Notes: generated by a model from the sequence alone, not told the origin. A stretch of DNA of 6,122 bases from Acidimicrobiia bacterium (GCA_030599515.1 JAUVNV010000154.1:1-6122); one strand, 5' to 3'. Positions 1 to 5,760 are shown, numbered from the stretch's first letter. Translations and numbers: made by a program.

Positions 1-25
1 GGAAACACAGCAGGAGGAGGCGTAG
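1..25 (+). CDS. rpmC: C-terminal tail of upstream gene, probably ribosomal protein L29 (partial)
   Basis: In the frame that starts at base 2 the window opens with codons for E-T-Q-Q-E-E-A followed by TAG at 23-25, directly abutting the rpsQ ATG at 26. rpmC (L29) almost always precedes rpsQ in this cluster, and a charged Glu/Gln-rich tail suits an L29 C-terminus. Only seven residues are visible, so the identity comes from gene order and not from homology. The same bases carry the rpsQ ribosome binding site, so the two genes are probably translationally coupled. Confidence 0.55.
12..20 (+). promoter_or_regulatory. Ribosome binding site of rpsQ
   Basis: AGGAGGAGG at 12-20 is a strong Shine-Dalgarno sequence ending 5 nt before the rpsQ ATG. 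It lies inside the last codons of the upstream gene. Confidence 0.75.
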
Positions 26-280
26 ATGGAACGGGGACGCCGCAAGATACGCGTCGGGGTCGTCGTTTCGGACGCCAGGGACAAGACGGTCACCGTCGAG
101 GTCCGGGACTCCAAGAGACACCCGAAGTACGGCAAGACCGTGCCGGTGCGGAAGCGATTCCACGCCCACGATGAAACGAACGACGCCCACGTCGGCGATA
201 CGGTGCGGATCGTCGAGACCCGCCCGATCTCGAAGTCGAAGCACTGGCGTGTCGACGAGGTCGTGGAGCGTGCAAGATGA
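26..280 (+). CDS. rpsQ: 30S ribosomal protein S17
   Basis: S17 is an OB-fold protein that binds 16S rRNA early in small-subunit assembly. The 84-residue product has the family length. It shows the N-terminal GVVVSDARDKTVTVEV strand pair (about residues 11-26), the basic RHPKYGK segment (31-37), and the C-terminal core GDTVRIVETRPISKSKHW (57-74), whose E-T-R-P-[IL]-S-K motif is the S17 signature. The ATG directly follows the upstream stop and has a strong Shine-Dalgarno sequence. The TGA stop at 278-280 overlaps the rplN ATG in an ATGA arrangement. Nothing is truncated or odd. Confidence 0.97.
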   Translation: MERGRRKIRVGVVVSDARDKTVTVEVRDSKRHPKYGKTVPVRKRFHAHDETNDAHVGDTVRIVETRPISKSKHWRVDEVVERAR

Positions 281-645
281 TCCAACAGGAGTCCAGGCTC
301 AGGGTCGCCGACAACACCGGCGCCAAAGAGGTCCTGGTCATCCGCGTGCTCGGCGGATCGGGTAGGCGCTATGGCAGTCTCGGCGATACCGTCGTGGCTA
401 CGGTCAAAGATGCCACACCCGGCGGAACCGTGAAGAAGGGTGAGGTCGTCAAAGCCGTGGTCGTGCGGACCAAGAAGGAGAACCGTCGTTCCGACGGGAC
501 CTACATCCGCTTCGATGACAACGCCTGCGTGATCATCAACGACCAGCAGCAGCCCCGCGGCACCCGGATATTCGGACCGGTCGGACGTGAGCTGCGCGAC
601 AAGAACTACATGCGGATCGTATCGCTGGCACCGGAGGTGCTGTGA
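277..645 (+). CDS. rplN: 50S ribosomal protein L14
   Basis: L14 is a five-stranded beta-barrel protein at the subunit interface of the large subunit, next to L19, and it contacts 16S rRNA in the intersubunit bridge. The product is 122 residues, the standard length. It opens with MIQQESRLRVADNTGAKEV, typical of the family, and carries the L14 signature region AVVVRTKKENRRSDGTYIRFDDNA (about 60-83). The C-terminus has GTRIFGPVGRELRDKNYMRIVSLAPEVL, as in most bacterial L14. The ATG at 277 overlaps the rpsQ stop. A GGAG at 265-268 sits 8 nt upstream and supports this start. Confidence 0.98.
   Translation: MIQQESRLRVADNTGAKEVLVIRVLGGSGRRYGSLGDTVVATVKDATPGGTVKKGEVVKAVVVRTKKENRRSDGTYIRFDDNACVIINDQQQPRGTRIFGPVGRELRDKNYMRIVSLAPEVL
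633..637 (+). promoter_or_regulatory. Ribosome binding site deciding the rplX start
   Basis: GGAGG at 633-637 lies 7 nt before the ATG at 645 and only 4 nt before the in-frame GTG at 642. The spacing favours ATG 645 as the rplX start. Confidence 0.6.
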
Positions 646-950
646 TGAAACTGAAGAAGGGTGACACCGTGATGGTCACCACCGGTAAGGATATCGGCAA
701 AGAGAGCAAGATCGCCAAGGTCTTCCCCTCGCGCAACAGGATCATCGTCGAAGGCGTTGCGACCGCGAAGCGCTCTCAGCGACCGACCGGCCAGACCATG
801 CAGGGCGGCATCATCGACAAGGACATGCCGATCGACGCATCCAACGTCATGATCGTCTGCCCCGACTGCGGGCCGACTCGCATCGGCGCGAAGTTCGACG
901 ATGAAGGTCGCAAGTACCGCGTCTGCCGCAAGTGCGGAGGTGAGCTCTGA
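645..950 (+). CDS. rplX: 50S ribosomal protein L24, four-cysteine form
   Basis: L24 is an assembly initiator of the 50S subunit and lies near the peptide exit tunnel. I chose ATG 645 (MKLKKGDTV) over the in-frame GTG at 642 because of Shine-Dalgarno spacing and the usual MKIKKGD-like beginning. This gives 101 residues. The KOW domain covers about residues 3-32 (KKGDTVMVTTGKDIGKESKIAKVFP), followed by the family motif GGIIDKDMPIDASNVMIV (54-71). The C-terminal part has two CxxC pairs, C72-C75 and C94-C97, around GPTRIGAKF. This is a zinc-ribbon-like arrangement found in a subset of bacterial L24 proteins. The junction with rplN is TGATG, and the TGA stop overlaps the rplE ATG. Confidence 0.96.
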   Translation: MKLKKGDTVMVTTGKDIGKESKIAKVFPSRNRIIVEGVATAKRSQRPTGQTMQGGIIDKDMPIDASNVMIVCPDCGPTRIGAKFDDEGRKYRVCRKCGGEL

Positions 951-964
951 TGGCTCCCCGCCTC
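937..964 (+). promoter_or_regulatory. Possible hairpin covering the rplE Shine-Dalgarno sequence and start codon
   Basis: GAGG (937-940) and GAGC (942-945) can pair with CCTC (961-964) and GCTC (953-956), leaving the loop TCTGATG with the rplE start codon exposed. The helix would hide the GGAGG at 936-940. In E. coli, S8 represses the spc operon by binding mRNA at the rplX-rplE junction, so a structure here is suggestive. I could not match the S8-binding core of 16S helix 21, and short GC-rich helices arise often by chance. Confidence 0.25.
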
Positions 965-1507
965 AAAGAGAAGTACGACAGCGAGATCGCCGCTCAGCTC
1001 AAGGAAGACCTCGGTCTCGAGAACGCGATGCAGATTCCTCGCTTGTCGAAGATCGTGGTGAACATGGGTGTCGGTGACGCTGCTCAGGACGCCAAACTCA
1101 TGGACTCGGCGGTCGAGGACCTGCGGATCATCACCGGGCAGCAGCCGAAAGTGATGATGGCGCGCAAGTCGATCTCGAACTTCAAGCTGCGTGAAGGGGT
1201 TCCGGTTGGAGCGTCGGTGACGCTGCGCGGTGCGCGGATGTGGGAGTTCCTCGATCGTCTCATCGCCACGGCGATTCCACGTATCAGAGACTTCCGTGGT
1301 CTGAACCCGAAGGGTTTCGACGGCCGTGGCAACTACAACTTCGGTGTCACCGAGCAGCTGATCTTCCCGGAGATCGACTATGACAAAGTTTCCACGATCC
1401 GCGGCATGGACATCGCTTTCGTGACCACGGCAGCAACCGACGAGCAAGGCAGGGCGTTACTCGGTGCATTCGGGTTCCCGTTCCGCCGTCAACAGGCAGG
1501 TGTGTGA
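950..1507 (+). CDS. rplE: 50S ribosomal protein L5
   Basis: L5 binds 5S rRNA and, with L18, places it in the central protuberance of the 50S subunit, where it also touches the P-site tRNA. The product is 185 residues, within the usual range. Visible family features are IPRLSKIVVNMGVGDAAQD (29-47), the RKSISNFKLREG(V)P(V)G segment (72-87), TLRGARMWEFLDRL (91-104), and the strongly conserved RDFRGLNPKGFDGRGNYNFGVTEQ region followed by IFPEIDYDK (113-146). The start overlaps the rplX stop as TGATG, and GGAGG at 936-940 lies 9 nt upstream. The TGA stop at 1505-1507 overlaps the rpsN start. Confidence 0.98.
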   Translation: MAPRLKEKYDSEIAAQLKEDLGLENAMQIPRLSKIVVNMGVGDAAQDAKLMDSAVEDLRIITGQQPKVMMARKSISNFKLREGVPVGASVTLRGARMWEFLDRLIATAIPRIRDFRGLNPKGFDGRGNYNFGVTEQLIFPEIDYDKVSTIRGMDIAFVTTAATDEQGRALLGAFGFPFRRQQAGV

Positions 1508-1812
1508 TGGCGAAGACATCGAAGATCGCCAAGAACAACAAGCGGAGAGTGATCATCGATCGGTACGCCGAGCGGCGCGCGGAGCTGATCACGATCATCA
1601 AAGATCCGAACGCCTCGTATGAGGACAAGCGCGAGGCGTATCAGAAGATCGCCAAGATGCCGCGCGACGCGAGCGCAACCCGCTACCGCAACCGCTGCGG
1701 TGTCACGGGCCGCCCCCGTGGGTACTTCCGGAAGTTCGGCATGTCGCGGTCATCGCTGCGCGAACTCGCCCACAACGGTGAACTGCCCGGCGTGAGAAAG
1801 GCTTCGTGGTAA
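1507..1812 (+). CDS. rpsN: 30S ribosomal protein S14, long cysteine-poor (zinc-independent) form
   Basis: S14 belongs to the 30S head near the A site and joins late in assembly. I chose ATG 1507 (MAKTSKIAKN) over the in-frame GTG at 1504 because the family begins with MAK. The product is then 101 residues, the same as E. coli S14. The C-terminal core reads MPRDASATRYRNRCGVTGRPRG, then YFRKFGMSRSSLRELAHNGELPGVRKASW, the S14 signature. Only one cysteine (C64) is present, so this is the zinc-free long form and not the roughly 61-residue form with two CxxC pairs. The junction with rplE is TGATG. The Shine-Dalgarno sequence (AGGTG at 1498-1502) is modest, so coupling is likely. Confidence 0.97.
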   Translation: MAKTSKIAKNNKRRVIIDRYAERRAELITIIKDPNASYEDKREAYQKIAKMPRDASATRYRNRCGVTGRPRGYFRKFGMSRSSLRELAHNGELPGVRKASW

Positions 1813-1814
1813 CC

Positions 1815-2210
1815 ATGCAATCTGATCCCATTGCAGACATGCTTACCCGGATCCGCAACGCCAACACGGCGCTCCATCCGGAGACGACGATGCCGTCATC
1901 GAAGCTGAAAGAACAAGTCGCCCGCATTCTCTCTGAAGAGGGATTCATCGACGGATACAAGGTTGACGATGCCCGCGTCGGGAAAGAGTTGACCGTCCGG
2001 CTCCGCTACGGCAACGATCGTCAGCCGATCCTGATCGGTATCAAACGCGTCTCGAAGCCGGGTCTCCGCGTCTACTCGGGTGCATCCGACGTCCCCCGTG
2101 TTCGGGGCGGCATCGGTATCGCGATCGTGTCCACTTCCGACGGCGTCATGACCGACCGGGAGGCCCGCCGACGCAACGTTGGTGGAGAAATCCTGTGCGA
2201 GGTGTGGTGA
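1815..2210 (+). CDS. rpsH: 30S ribosomal protein S8
   Basis: S8 binds helix 21 of 16S rRNA, is a central assembly protein, and in E. coli is the translational repressor of the spc operon. From ATG 1815 the product is 131 residues, matching the family. It begins MQSDPIADMLTRIRNA and contains TMPSSKLKEQVARILSEEGFI (25-45), IKRVSKPGLRVY (76-87) and the C-terminal signature GIAIVSTSDGVMTDREARRRNVGGEILCEVW. An in-frame GTG at 1806 would add three residues and overlap rpsN. It has a closer AAAGG, so the exact start is slightly uncertain. ATG 1815 agrees best with other S8 N-termini and lies 2 nt after the rpsN stop. Confidence 0.97.
   Translation: MQSDPIADMLTRIRNANTALHPETTMPSSKLKEQVARILSEEGFIDGYKVDDARVGKELTVRLRYGNDRQPILIGIKRVSKPGLRVYSGASDVPRVRGGIGIAIVSTSDGVMTDREARRRNVGGEILCEVW
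2199..2204 (+). promoter_or_regulatory. Ribosome binding site deciding the rplF start
   Basis: GAGGTG at 2199-2204, within the last codons of rpsH, lies 7 nt before ATG 2212. It supports that start over the in-frame GTG at 2179, which would add residues unlike any L6 N-terminus. Confidence 0.65.
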
Positions 2211-2211
2211 C

Positions 2212-2754
2212 ATGAGTCGCATCGGAAACGCACCGATCGAGTTCCCGGCCGGCGTTGACGCGTCTGTCGATGGGGGCGCCGTCATCGTGAAGGGTCCGAA
2301 GGGCACCCTCACGCAGACGCTCGATCCCCGAATCAGTGTCTCAGTCGAAGACGGTGTCCTCACCGTCACTAGAGAGAACGACGAACGCGAAGCTCGTGCA
2401 TTGCACGGCCTAACCCGTGCGTTGATCGCCAACATGGTTGTCGGCGTTTCGGCCGGGTACACGAAGGAACTTCAGGCGGTGGGCGTTGGCTACCGCGGTG
2501 CGCTGAAAGGCAGCACGCTCGAACTGCAGGTCGGGTTCTCGCATCCCGTGACGATCGAGGCGCCCGAGGGCATCACATTCGAGGTTCCCGAGCCGACGAA
2601 GTTCATCGTCAGCGGGATCGACAAGCAACTCGTCGGGCAGATTGCGGCGAACATCCGCTCCGTGCGTCCGCCGGAGCCGTACAAGGGCAAGGGCATTCGT
2701 TACGTCGACGAGTACGTGCGCCGCAAGGCCGGGAAGGCAGGGGTGGCCGGATGA
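2212..2754 (+). CDS. rplF: 50S ribosomal protein L6
   Basis: L6 sits at the base of the L7/L12 stalk near the sarcin-ricin loop and is needed for translation factor binding. From ATG 2212 the product is 180 residues, the usual length, beginning MSRIGNAPIEFPAGV as L6 proteins do. Two tandem homologous alpha/beta domains are expected, about residues 1-82 and 83-180. Within them are VKGPKGTL (26-33), ALHGLTRALIANMVVGVSAGYTKEL (63-87), GVGYRGALKGSTLELQVGFSHP (91-112) and the signature RPPEPYKGKGIRY (152-164). The start is 1 nt after the rpsH stop. The TGA stop overlaps the rplR ATG in ATGA. Confidence 0.98.
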   Translation: MSRIGNAPIEFPAGVDASVDGGAVIVKGPKGTLTQTLDPRISVSVEDGVLTVTRENDEREARALHGLTRALIANMVVGVSAGYTKELQAVGVGYRGALKGSTLELQVGFSHPVTIEAPEGITFEVPEPTKFIVSGIDKQLVGQIAANIRSVRPPEPYKGKGIRYVDEYVRRKAGKAGVAG

Positions 2755-3104
2755 GAGGTTCACGCACAGACGCGCGGCGACGCCGCCACTTCCGGGTGCG
2801 CAAGAAGGTGCACGGCACCGCCACGCGCCCCCGGCTCGCTGTCTTCCGGAGCAACCGATACATCTACGCACAGATCATCGACGACGATCAGGGCTTCACA
2901 TTGGCTTCGGCCTCGTCTGGCGAGGACAAGCTTGCGAAGAAGACGCTGAACGTCGATACGGCGACCGAGGTCGGAAAGCTCGTCGGCGCCCGCGCCAAGG
3001 ATGCCGGTATCGACACGGTCGTCTTCGACCGGGGTGGGTTCGCCTTCCACGGGCGCGTCAAGGCGCTGGCCGATGGGGCCCGCCAATCCGGGCTGGAGTT
3101 CTAG
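2751..3104 (+). CDS. rplR: 50S ribosomal protein L18
   Basis: L18 binds 5S rRNA together with L5 and anchors it in the central protuberance. The product is 117 residues, typical for bacteria. The N-terminus is a disordered basic tail (RTDARRRRHFRVRKKVHG, about 5-22) that contacts 5S rRNA. The globular fold follows: RPRLAVFRSNRYIYAQIIDDDQGFTLASASS (26-56), AKKTLNVDTATEVGKLVGARAKDAGI and VVFDRGGFAFHGRVKALADGARQSGLEF. The family DRGGF.YHGR motif is present as FDRGGFAFHGR. The start overlaps the rplF stop (ATGA) with only a weak Shine-Dalgarno sequence, so reinitiation after rplF is likely. The TAG stop is followed 7 nt later by rpsE. Confidence 0.97.
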   Translation: MRGSRTDARRRRHFRVRKKVHGTATRPRLAVFRSNRYIYAQIIDDDQGFTLASASSGEDKLAKKTLNVDTATEVGKLVGARAKDAGIDTVVFDRGGFAFHGRVKALADGARQSGLEF

Positions 3105-3111
3105 GAGCGCT

Positions 3112-3732
3112 ATGACGAACCGAGATAACACCAATCGAAAAGACCGCAAGGATCGCAGGGATCGACGGGATCGACGGGAACGCCGGGAACGGCGCGAGCC
3201 GGAGTTCGACGAGAGAGTCATTGCGATCAACCGCGTGGCCAAGGTCGTCAAGGGTGGTCGCCGATTCTCGTTCACTGCTCTTGTTGCGGTCGGCAACGGC
3301 AAAGGCAAGGTCGGGATCGGATACGGCAAGGACAAAGAAGTCCCCATGGCCATCCAGAAGGGCATGGAGATCGCACGGAAGAACATGTTCGACGTGCCGA
3401 TGGCGGGTCAGACGATCATCCATGAGGTGATCGGCCAGCAGAACGCCTCACGTGTGCTGCTGAAGCCGGCCGCACCGGGTACCGGGGTCATCGCAGGAGG
3501 CGCCGTCCGTCAGATCCTCGAAGCGGCAGGGGTGAAGGACATCCTCTCGAAGTCGCTCGGTTCTCCGACACATGTCAACGTCGCCAAGGCGACGGTGAAC
3601 GCGCTTCTGGCCCAGCAGCGTCCCGACGTGACTGCGAAGGCCCGGGGCAAGCGCCCGGAGGAGTTGTTCCCGCCGGCGCTGCTCGCTGCCTACCGGTCGG
3701 CCGAGTTGGCGAAGAGCCAGGCAGGCAACTGA
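3112..3732 (+). CDS. rpsE: 30S ribosomal protein S5 with Arg-rich N-terminal repeat extension
   Basis: S5 lies at the mRNA entrance on the back of the 30S subunit. It affects decoding accuracy, and its N-terminal domain loop is where spectinomycin resistance mutations occur in E. coli. The product is 206 residues. The double-stranded RNA-binding-like domain covers about 33-97 (ERVIAINRVAKVVKGGRRFSFTALVAVGNGKGKVGIGYGKDKEVPMAIQKG). The C-terminal domain contains LLKPAAPGTGVIAGGAVRQILEAAGVKDILSKSLGS (116-151). Residues 11-28 are six tandem D/E-R-R/K tripeptides in front of the conserved core; related Actinobacteria also have charged N-terminal tails there. ATG 3112 has AGGAG at 3103-3107 and no alternative start lies before the core. 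The stop overlaps rpmD as TGATG. Confidence 0.97.
   Translation: MTNRDNTNRKDRKDRRDRRDRRERRERREPEFDERVIAINRVAKVVKGGRRFSFTALVAVGNGKGKVGIGYGKDKEVPMAIQKGMEIARKNMFDVPMAGQTIIHEVIGQQNASRVLLKPAAPGTGVIAGGAVRQILEAAGVKDILSKSLGSPTHVNVAKATVNALLAQQRPDVTAKARGKRPEELFPPALLAAYRSAELAKSQAGN
3142..3195 (+). repeat. Six tandem 9-nt units inside rpsE
   Basis: Six consecutive 9-nt units encode DRK, DRR, DRR, DRR, ERR and ERR. The third and fourth units (3160-3168 and 3169-3177) are identical, GATCGACGG; the others differ at one to four bases. A degenerate seventh unit (NRK, 3133-3141) precedes them. The pattern points to growth of the S5 tail by in-frame duplication. Confidence 0.85.
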
Positions 3733-3917
3733 TGGCGAAGAACCTGAAGATCACATTGGTGCGCAGCACGATCGGTGAGAAGCCGAAGACTCGCGCAACC
3801 GTGGAGAGCCTCGGCCTGCGGAAGATCAACCAAACGACCATTCGACCCGACAAACCGGACGTGCGCGGCATGGTGTTCCATGCGAAGCATCTCCTCGAAG
3901 TGGAGGAAATCGGATGA
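3732..3917 (+). CDS. rpmD: 50S ribosomal protein L30
   Basis: L30 is a small protein on the large subunit that packs on 23S rRNA domain II and near 5S rRNA. The 61-residue product has the bacterial length. It begins AKNLKITLVRSTIGEKPKTRATVESLGLRKINQTTIRPDKPDVRGMV, matching the family pattern of a beta strand, I-G, and the helix ending in G-L-x-[KR]. The C-terminus KHLLEVEEI is also typical. Its position between rpsE and rplO is the standard one. The start overlaps the rpsE stop as TGATG with a weak Shine-Dalgarno sequence. The TGA stop overlaps the rplO ATG in ATGA. The gene is absent from some bacterial phyla but intact here. Confidence 0.96.
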   Translation: MAKNLKITLVRSTIGEKPKTRATVESLGLRKINQTTIRPDKPDVRGMVFHAKHLLEVEEIG

Positions 3918-4354
3918 AGCTTCATCACCTCCGGCCCGCCGAAGGGTCGAAGAAGCGCAAGATTCGCGTCGGTCGCGGCGAAGCCGGACGCCGCGGAAAG
4001 ACCGCCGGACGCGGTACGAAGGGCCTCAAGGCGCGCAGCAAGGTGCGCCGCGGGTTCGAGGGTGGCCAGATGCCGCTCCAGCGCCGCATGCCCAAGCTAC
4101 GCGGCTTCCGCAACCCGAACCGTGTCGAGTACACGGTCATCAACGTCGAGCGACTCAATGAGTTCGAAGCCGGGACCACCGTGACCGCAGATGACCTGCG
4201 GGCCGGTGGACTCGTCAAGCATCGCGGCAAGGTCAAAGTCCTCGGTGAGGGTGAGATTGACCGTGCGCTGACGATCAAGGCCCATGCCTTCAGCCTCGGC
4301 GCCGTCGAGAAGATCAAGGCTGCGGGGGGCTCGGTAGAGGTCATCGAGGCATGA
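3914..4354 (+). CDS. rplO: 50S ribosomal protein L15
   Basis: L15 is a late assembly protein of the 50S subunit whose extended N-terminal tail threads through 23S rRNA. The product is 146 residues, normal length. The N-terminus MKLHHLRPAEGSKKRKIRVGRGE is followed by the Gly/Arg-rich stretch GRRGKTAGRGTKGLKAR (about 25-41), then GFEGGQMPLQRRMPKLRGF. The globular C-terminal domain ends with IDRALTIKAHAFSLGAVEKIKAAGGSVEVIEA, the L15 signature. The VGRGE and GRGTKG forms resemble actinobacterial L15. GGAGG at 3902-3906 is 7 nt before the ATG. The TGA stop (4352-4354) is also the first three bases of the heptad repeat array, and the first real gap of the cluster begins here. Confidence 0.98.
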   Translation: MKLHHLRPAEGSKKRKIRVGRGEAGRRGKTAGRGTKGLKARSKVRRGFEGGQMPLQRRMPKLRGFRNPNRVEYTVINVERLNEFEAGTTVTADDLRAGGLVKHRGKVKVLGEGEIDRALTIKAHAFSLGAVEKIKAAGGSVEVIEA

Positions 4355-4410
4355 GCTATGAGCCTTGAGCCCACAGCTCAAAGCTCACGGCTCACTGCTC
4401 AAGGCTCACC
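4352..4410 (+). repeat. Inverted heptad repeat array between rplO and secY
   Basis: Three TGAGCNN units begin at 4352, 4359 and 4366. After ACA (4373-4375), five reverse-complement units GCTCANN begin at 4376, 4383, 4390, 4397 and 4404, all in a strict 7-nt period. The first unit includes the rplO stop codon. The best perfect inverted repeat is 12 bp (4359-4370 with 4397-4408, 26-nt loop). A compact register pairs 4352-4370 with 4376-4394 around the loop CCACA, with 16 Watson-Crick pairs, one wobble and two mismatches. The two folds share bases and exclude each other. No T-run follows, so this is not a classical intrinsic terminator. The remaining gap, 4411-4452, shows only a weak Shine-Dalgarno sequence. 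Confidence 0.9.
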
Positions 4411-4434
4411 CTCCACTATCGTGACGCTACCACT

Positions 4435-4440
4435 GAAGGA
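4435..4440 (+). promoter_or_regulatory. Weak ribosome binding site of secY
   Basis: GAAGGA at 4435-4440 is the only Shine-Dalgarno-like stretch before secY. Its 12-nt spacing to ATG 4453 is longer than usual, and no other in-frame start lies nearby. Confidence 0.45.
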
Positions 4441-4452
4441 CTCAACACTCCC

Positions 4453-5760
4453 ATGCTGACTGCATTCAGGAACGCGTTCCGGATCCACGATCTACGGAAC
4501 AAGATCCTCTTCACGCTGTTCATCTTCGTTCTGTACCGGCTCGGGACCACCATCCCGGTCCCCGGCGTAGATCTCACCGCGATCAAGCAGTTCACCGATT
4601 CGGCGACGACCTCCGGGTTCGTCGGGTTGTTGAACCTGTTCTCCGGTGGCGCTCTGACCCGACTGTCGGTCTTCGCTCTCGGGATCATGCCGTACATCAC
4701 GTCATCGATCATCCTGCAGTTGCTCGCCGTCGTGATCCCGAAACTGCAGGCCCTTCAGGAGGAAGGCGAAACCGGCCGAAAGGTCATCACGCAATGGACG
4801 AGGTACCTCACGGTCATCCTCGCGCTCCTCCAAGCGACCGGGTTCTCGTTCCTGTTCCACTCCGGTCAATTGACCGGCGGCATCGACCTGATCCCCGACT
4901 ACACGCCGCGCAACGTGATCATCATCGTGATCACGATGACGGCCGGTACGGCGTTGCTCATGTGGTTCGGTGAGTTGATCACGCAGCGCGGAATCGGCAA
5001 CGGCATGTCGCTGCTGATCTTCATCTCGATCATCTCGCAGATCCCATCCCAGTTGGCGATTCTCAACGCCAACTCGCAGACCTACCAATTCATCGTCATC
5101 GTTGCCGTGATGATCGGCCTGACGATCGGGATCATCTACATCGAGCAGGGACAGCGCCGGATCCCGGTGCAGTTCTCGAAGCGGGTTCGCGGCCGCAAGG
5201 TCATGGGTGGGCAATCCACCTACATCCCGCTGAAGGTGAACATGGCGGGAGTCATCCCCGTGATCTTCGCTACGTCGATCATGTACTTCCCCGCGCTCAT
5301 CGCCTCGGTGCTGCCACCAACCGGTTGGGGCGCCACGGCTCGGAACTGGATCGACACCAATCTGCTTTCTTCGAGCGGCGGCGGTTTCTCACCGAGCCTC
5401 TGGTACATCTTCGTGCTGGCTCTGCTCGTGGTGTTCTTCACCTACTTCTACACGGCGATCCAGTTCGACCCGGTGCGCCAGGCCGACATGATCCAGCGTC
5501 AGGGCGGGTTCATCCCGGGCATCCGTCCCGGACGGGCGACCGAGCAGTACCTGGCTCACGTGCTGAGCCGCATCACGCTGCCCGGAGCCATGTACCTGGC
5601 TCTGGTGACGATCTTGCCGTCCATCCTCGGATGGATCTGGGGTGTTCCGGTCGGGCTCTCCGGCGTGTCGATCCTCATCGTGGCGGGCGTTGCGCTCGAG
5701 ACGATGAAGCAGGTCGAATCCCAGCTTTTGATGAGGAACTATGACGGATTCCTCAGCTAG
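4453..5760 (+). CDS. secY: Sec translocon channel subunit SecY
   Basis: SecY forms the protein-conducting channel of the cytoplasmic membrane with SecE and SecG, working with SecA or the ribosome. The product has 435 residues, the normal bacterial length. Ten membrane segments can be seen near residues 17-36, 71-92, 119-137, 153-174, 182-198, 212-230, 265-287, 316-336, 372-392 and 398-416. Landmarks are YRLGTTIPVPGVD after segment 1, the plug region around SGGALTRLSVFALGIMPYI (64-82), QRGIGNGMSLLIF (178-190), and the cytosolic loop with RRIPVQFSKRVRGRK (235-249) that binds SecA or the ribosome. The C-terminus MRNYDGFL is typical. Membrane limits are estimated by eye. The gene is set apart from its neighbours by two repeat-filled gaps, so it may be expressed at a different level from the ribosomal genes. 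Confidence 0.98.
   Translation: MLTAFRNAFRIHDLRNKILFTLFIFVLYRLGTTIPVPGVDLTAIKQFTDSATTSGFVGLLNLFSGGALTRLSVFALGIMPYITSSIILQLLAVVIPKLQALQEEGETGRKVITQWTRYLTVILALLQATGFSFLFHSGQLTGGIDLIPDYTPRNVIIIVITMTAGTALLMWFGELITQRGIGNGMSLLIFISIISQIPSQLAILNANSQTYQFIVIVAVMIGLTIGIIYIEQGQRRIPVQFSKRVRGRKVMGGQSTYIPLKVNMAGVIPVIFATSIMYFPALIASVLPPTGWGATARNWIDTNLLSSSGGGFSPSLWYIFVLALLVVFFTYFYTAIQFDPVRQADMIQRQGGFIPGIRPGRATEQYLAHVLSRITLPGAMYLALVTILPSILGWIWGVPVGLSGVSILIVAGVALETMKQVESQLLMRNYDGFLS

Noticed and set aside
776..1447. Long open frame of 223 codons on the minus strand over rplX and rplE
   Set aside because: It lies wholly opposite two well-conserved ribosomal genes, has low-complexity His/Arg/Asp-rich content typical of antisense frames in GC-rich DNA, and resembles no family.
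1896..2462. Minus-strand open frame of 188 codons over rpsH and rplF
   Set aside because: Antisense shadow of conserved genes, with no recognisable motif or convincing ribosome binding site.
2642..3115. Plus-strand 157-codon frame over the rplF end and rplR
   Set aside because: It overlaps both genes in another frame and is Arg-rich with no family resemblance; L6 and L18 explain the region fully.
4352..4410. Intrinsic terminator after rplO
   Set aside because: The hairpins are not followed by a T-run, and the downstream sequence is C-rich, so the standard terminator model does not fit.
4417..4422. TATCGT as a -10 element for a secY promoter
   Set aside because: It fits the loose TANNNT pattern, but no -35-like hexamer lies at a proper distance, and such matches are common by chance.
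4702..5214. Minus-strand open frame of 170 codons within secY
   Set aside because: Its Asp/Arg/His-rich composition is the expected mirror of hydrophobic SecY codons; no independent support.
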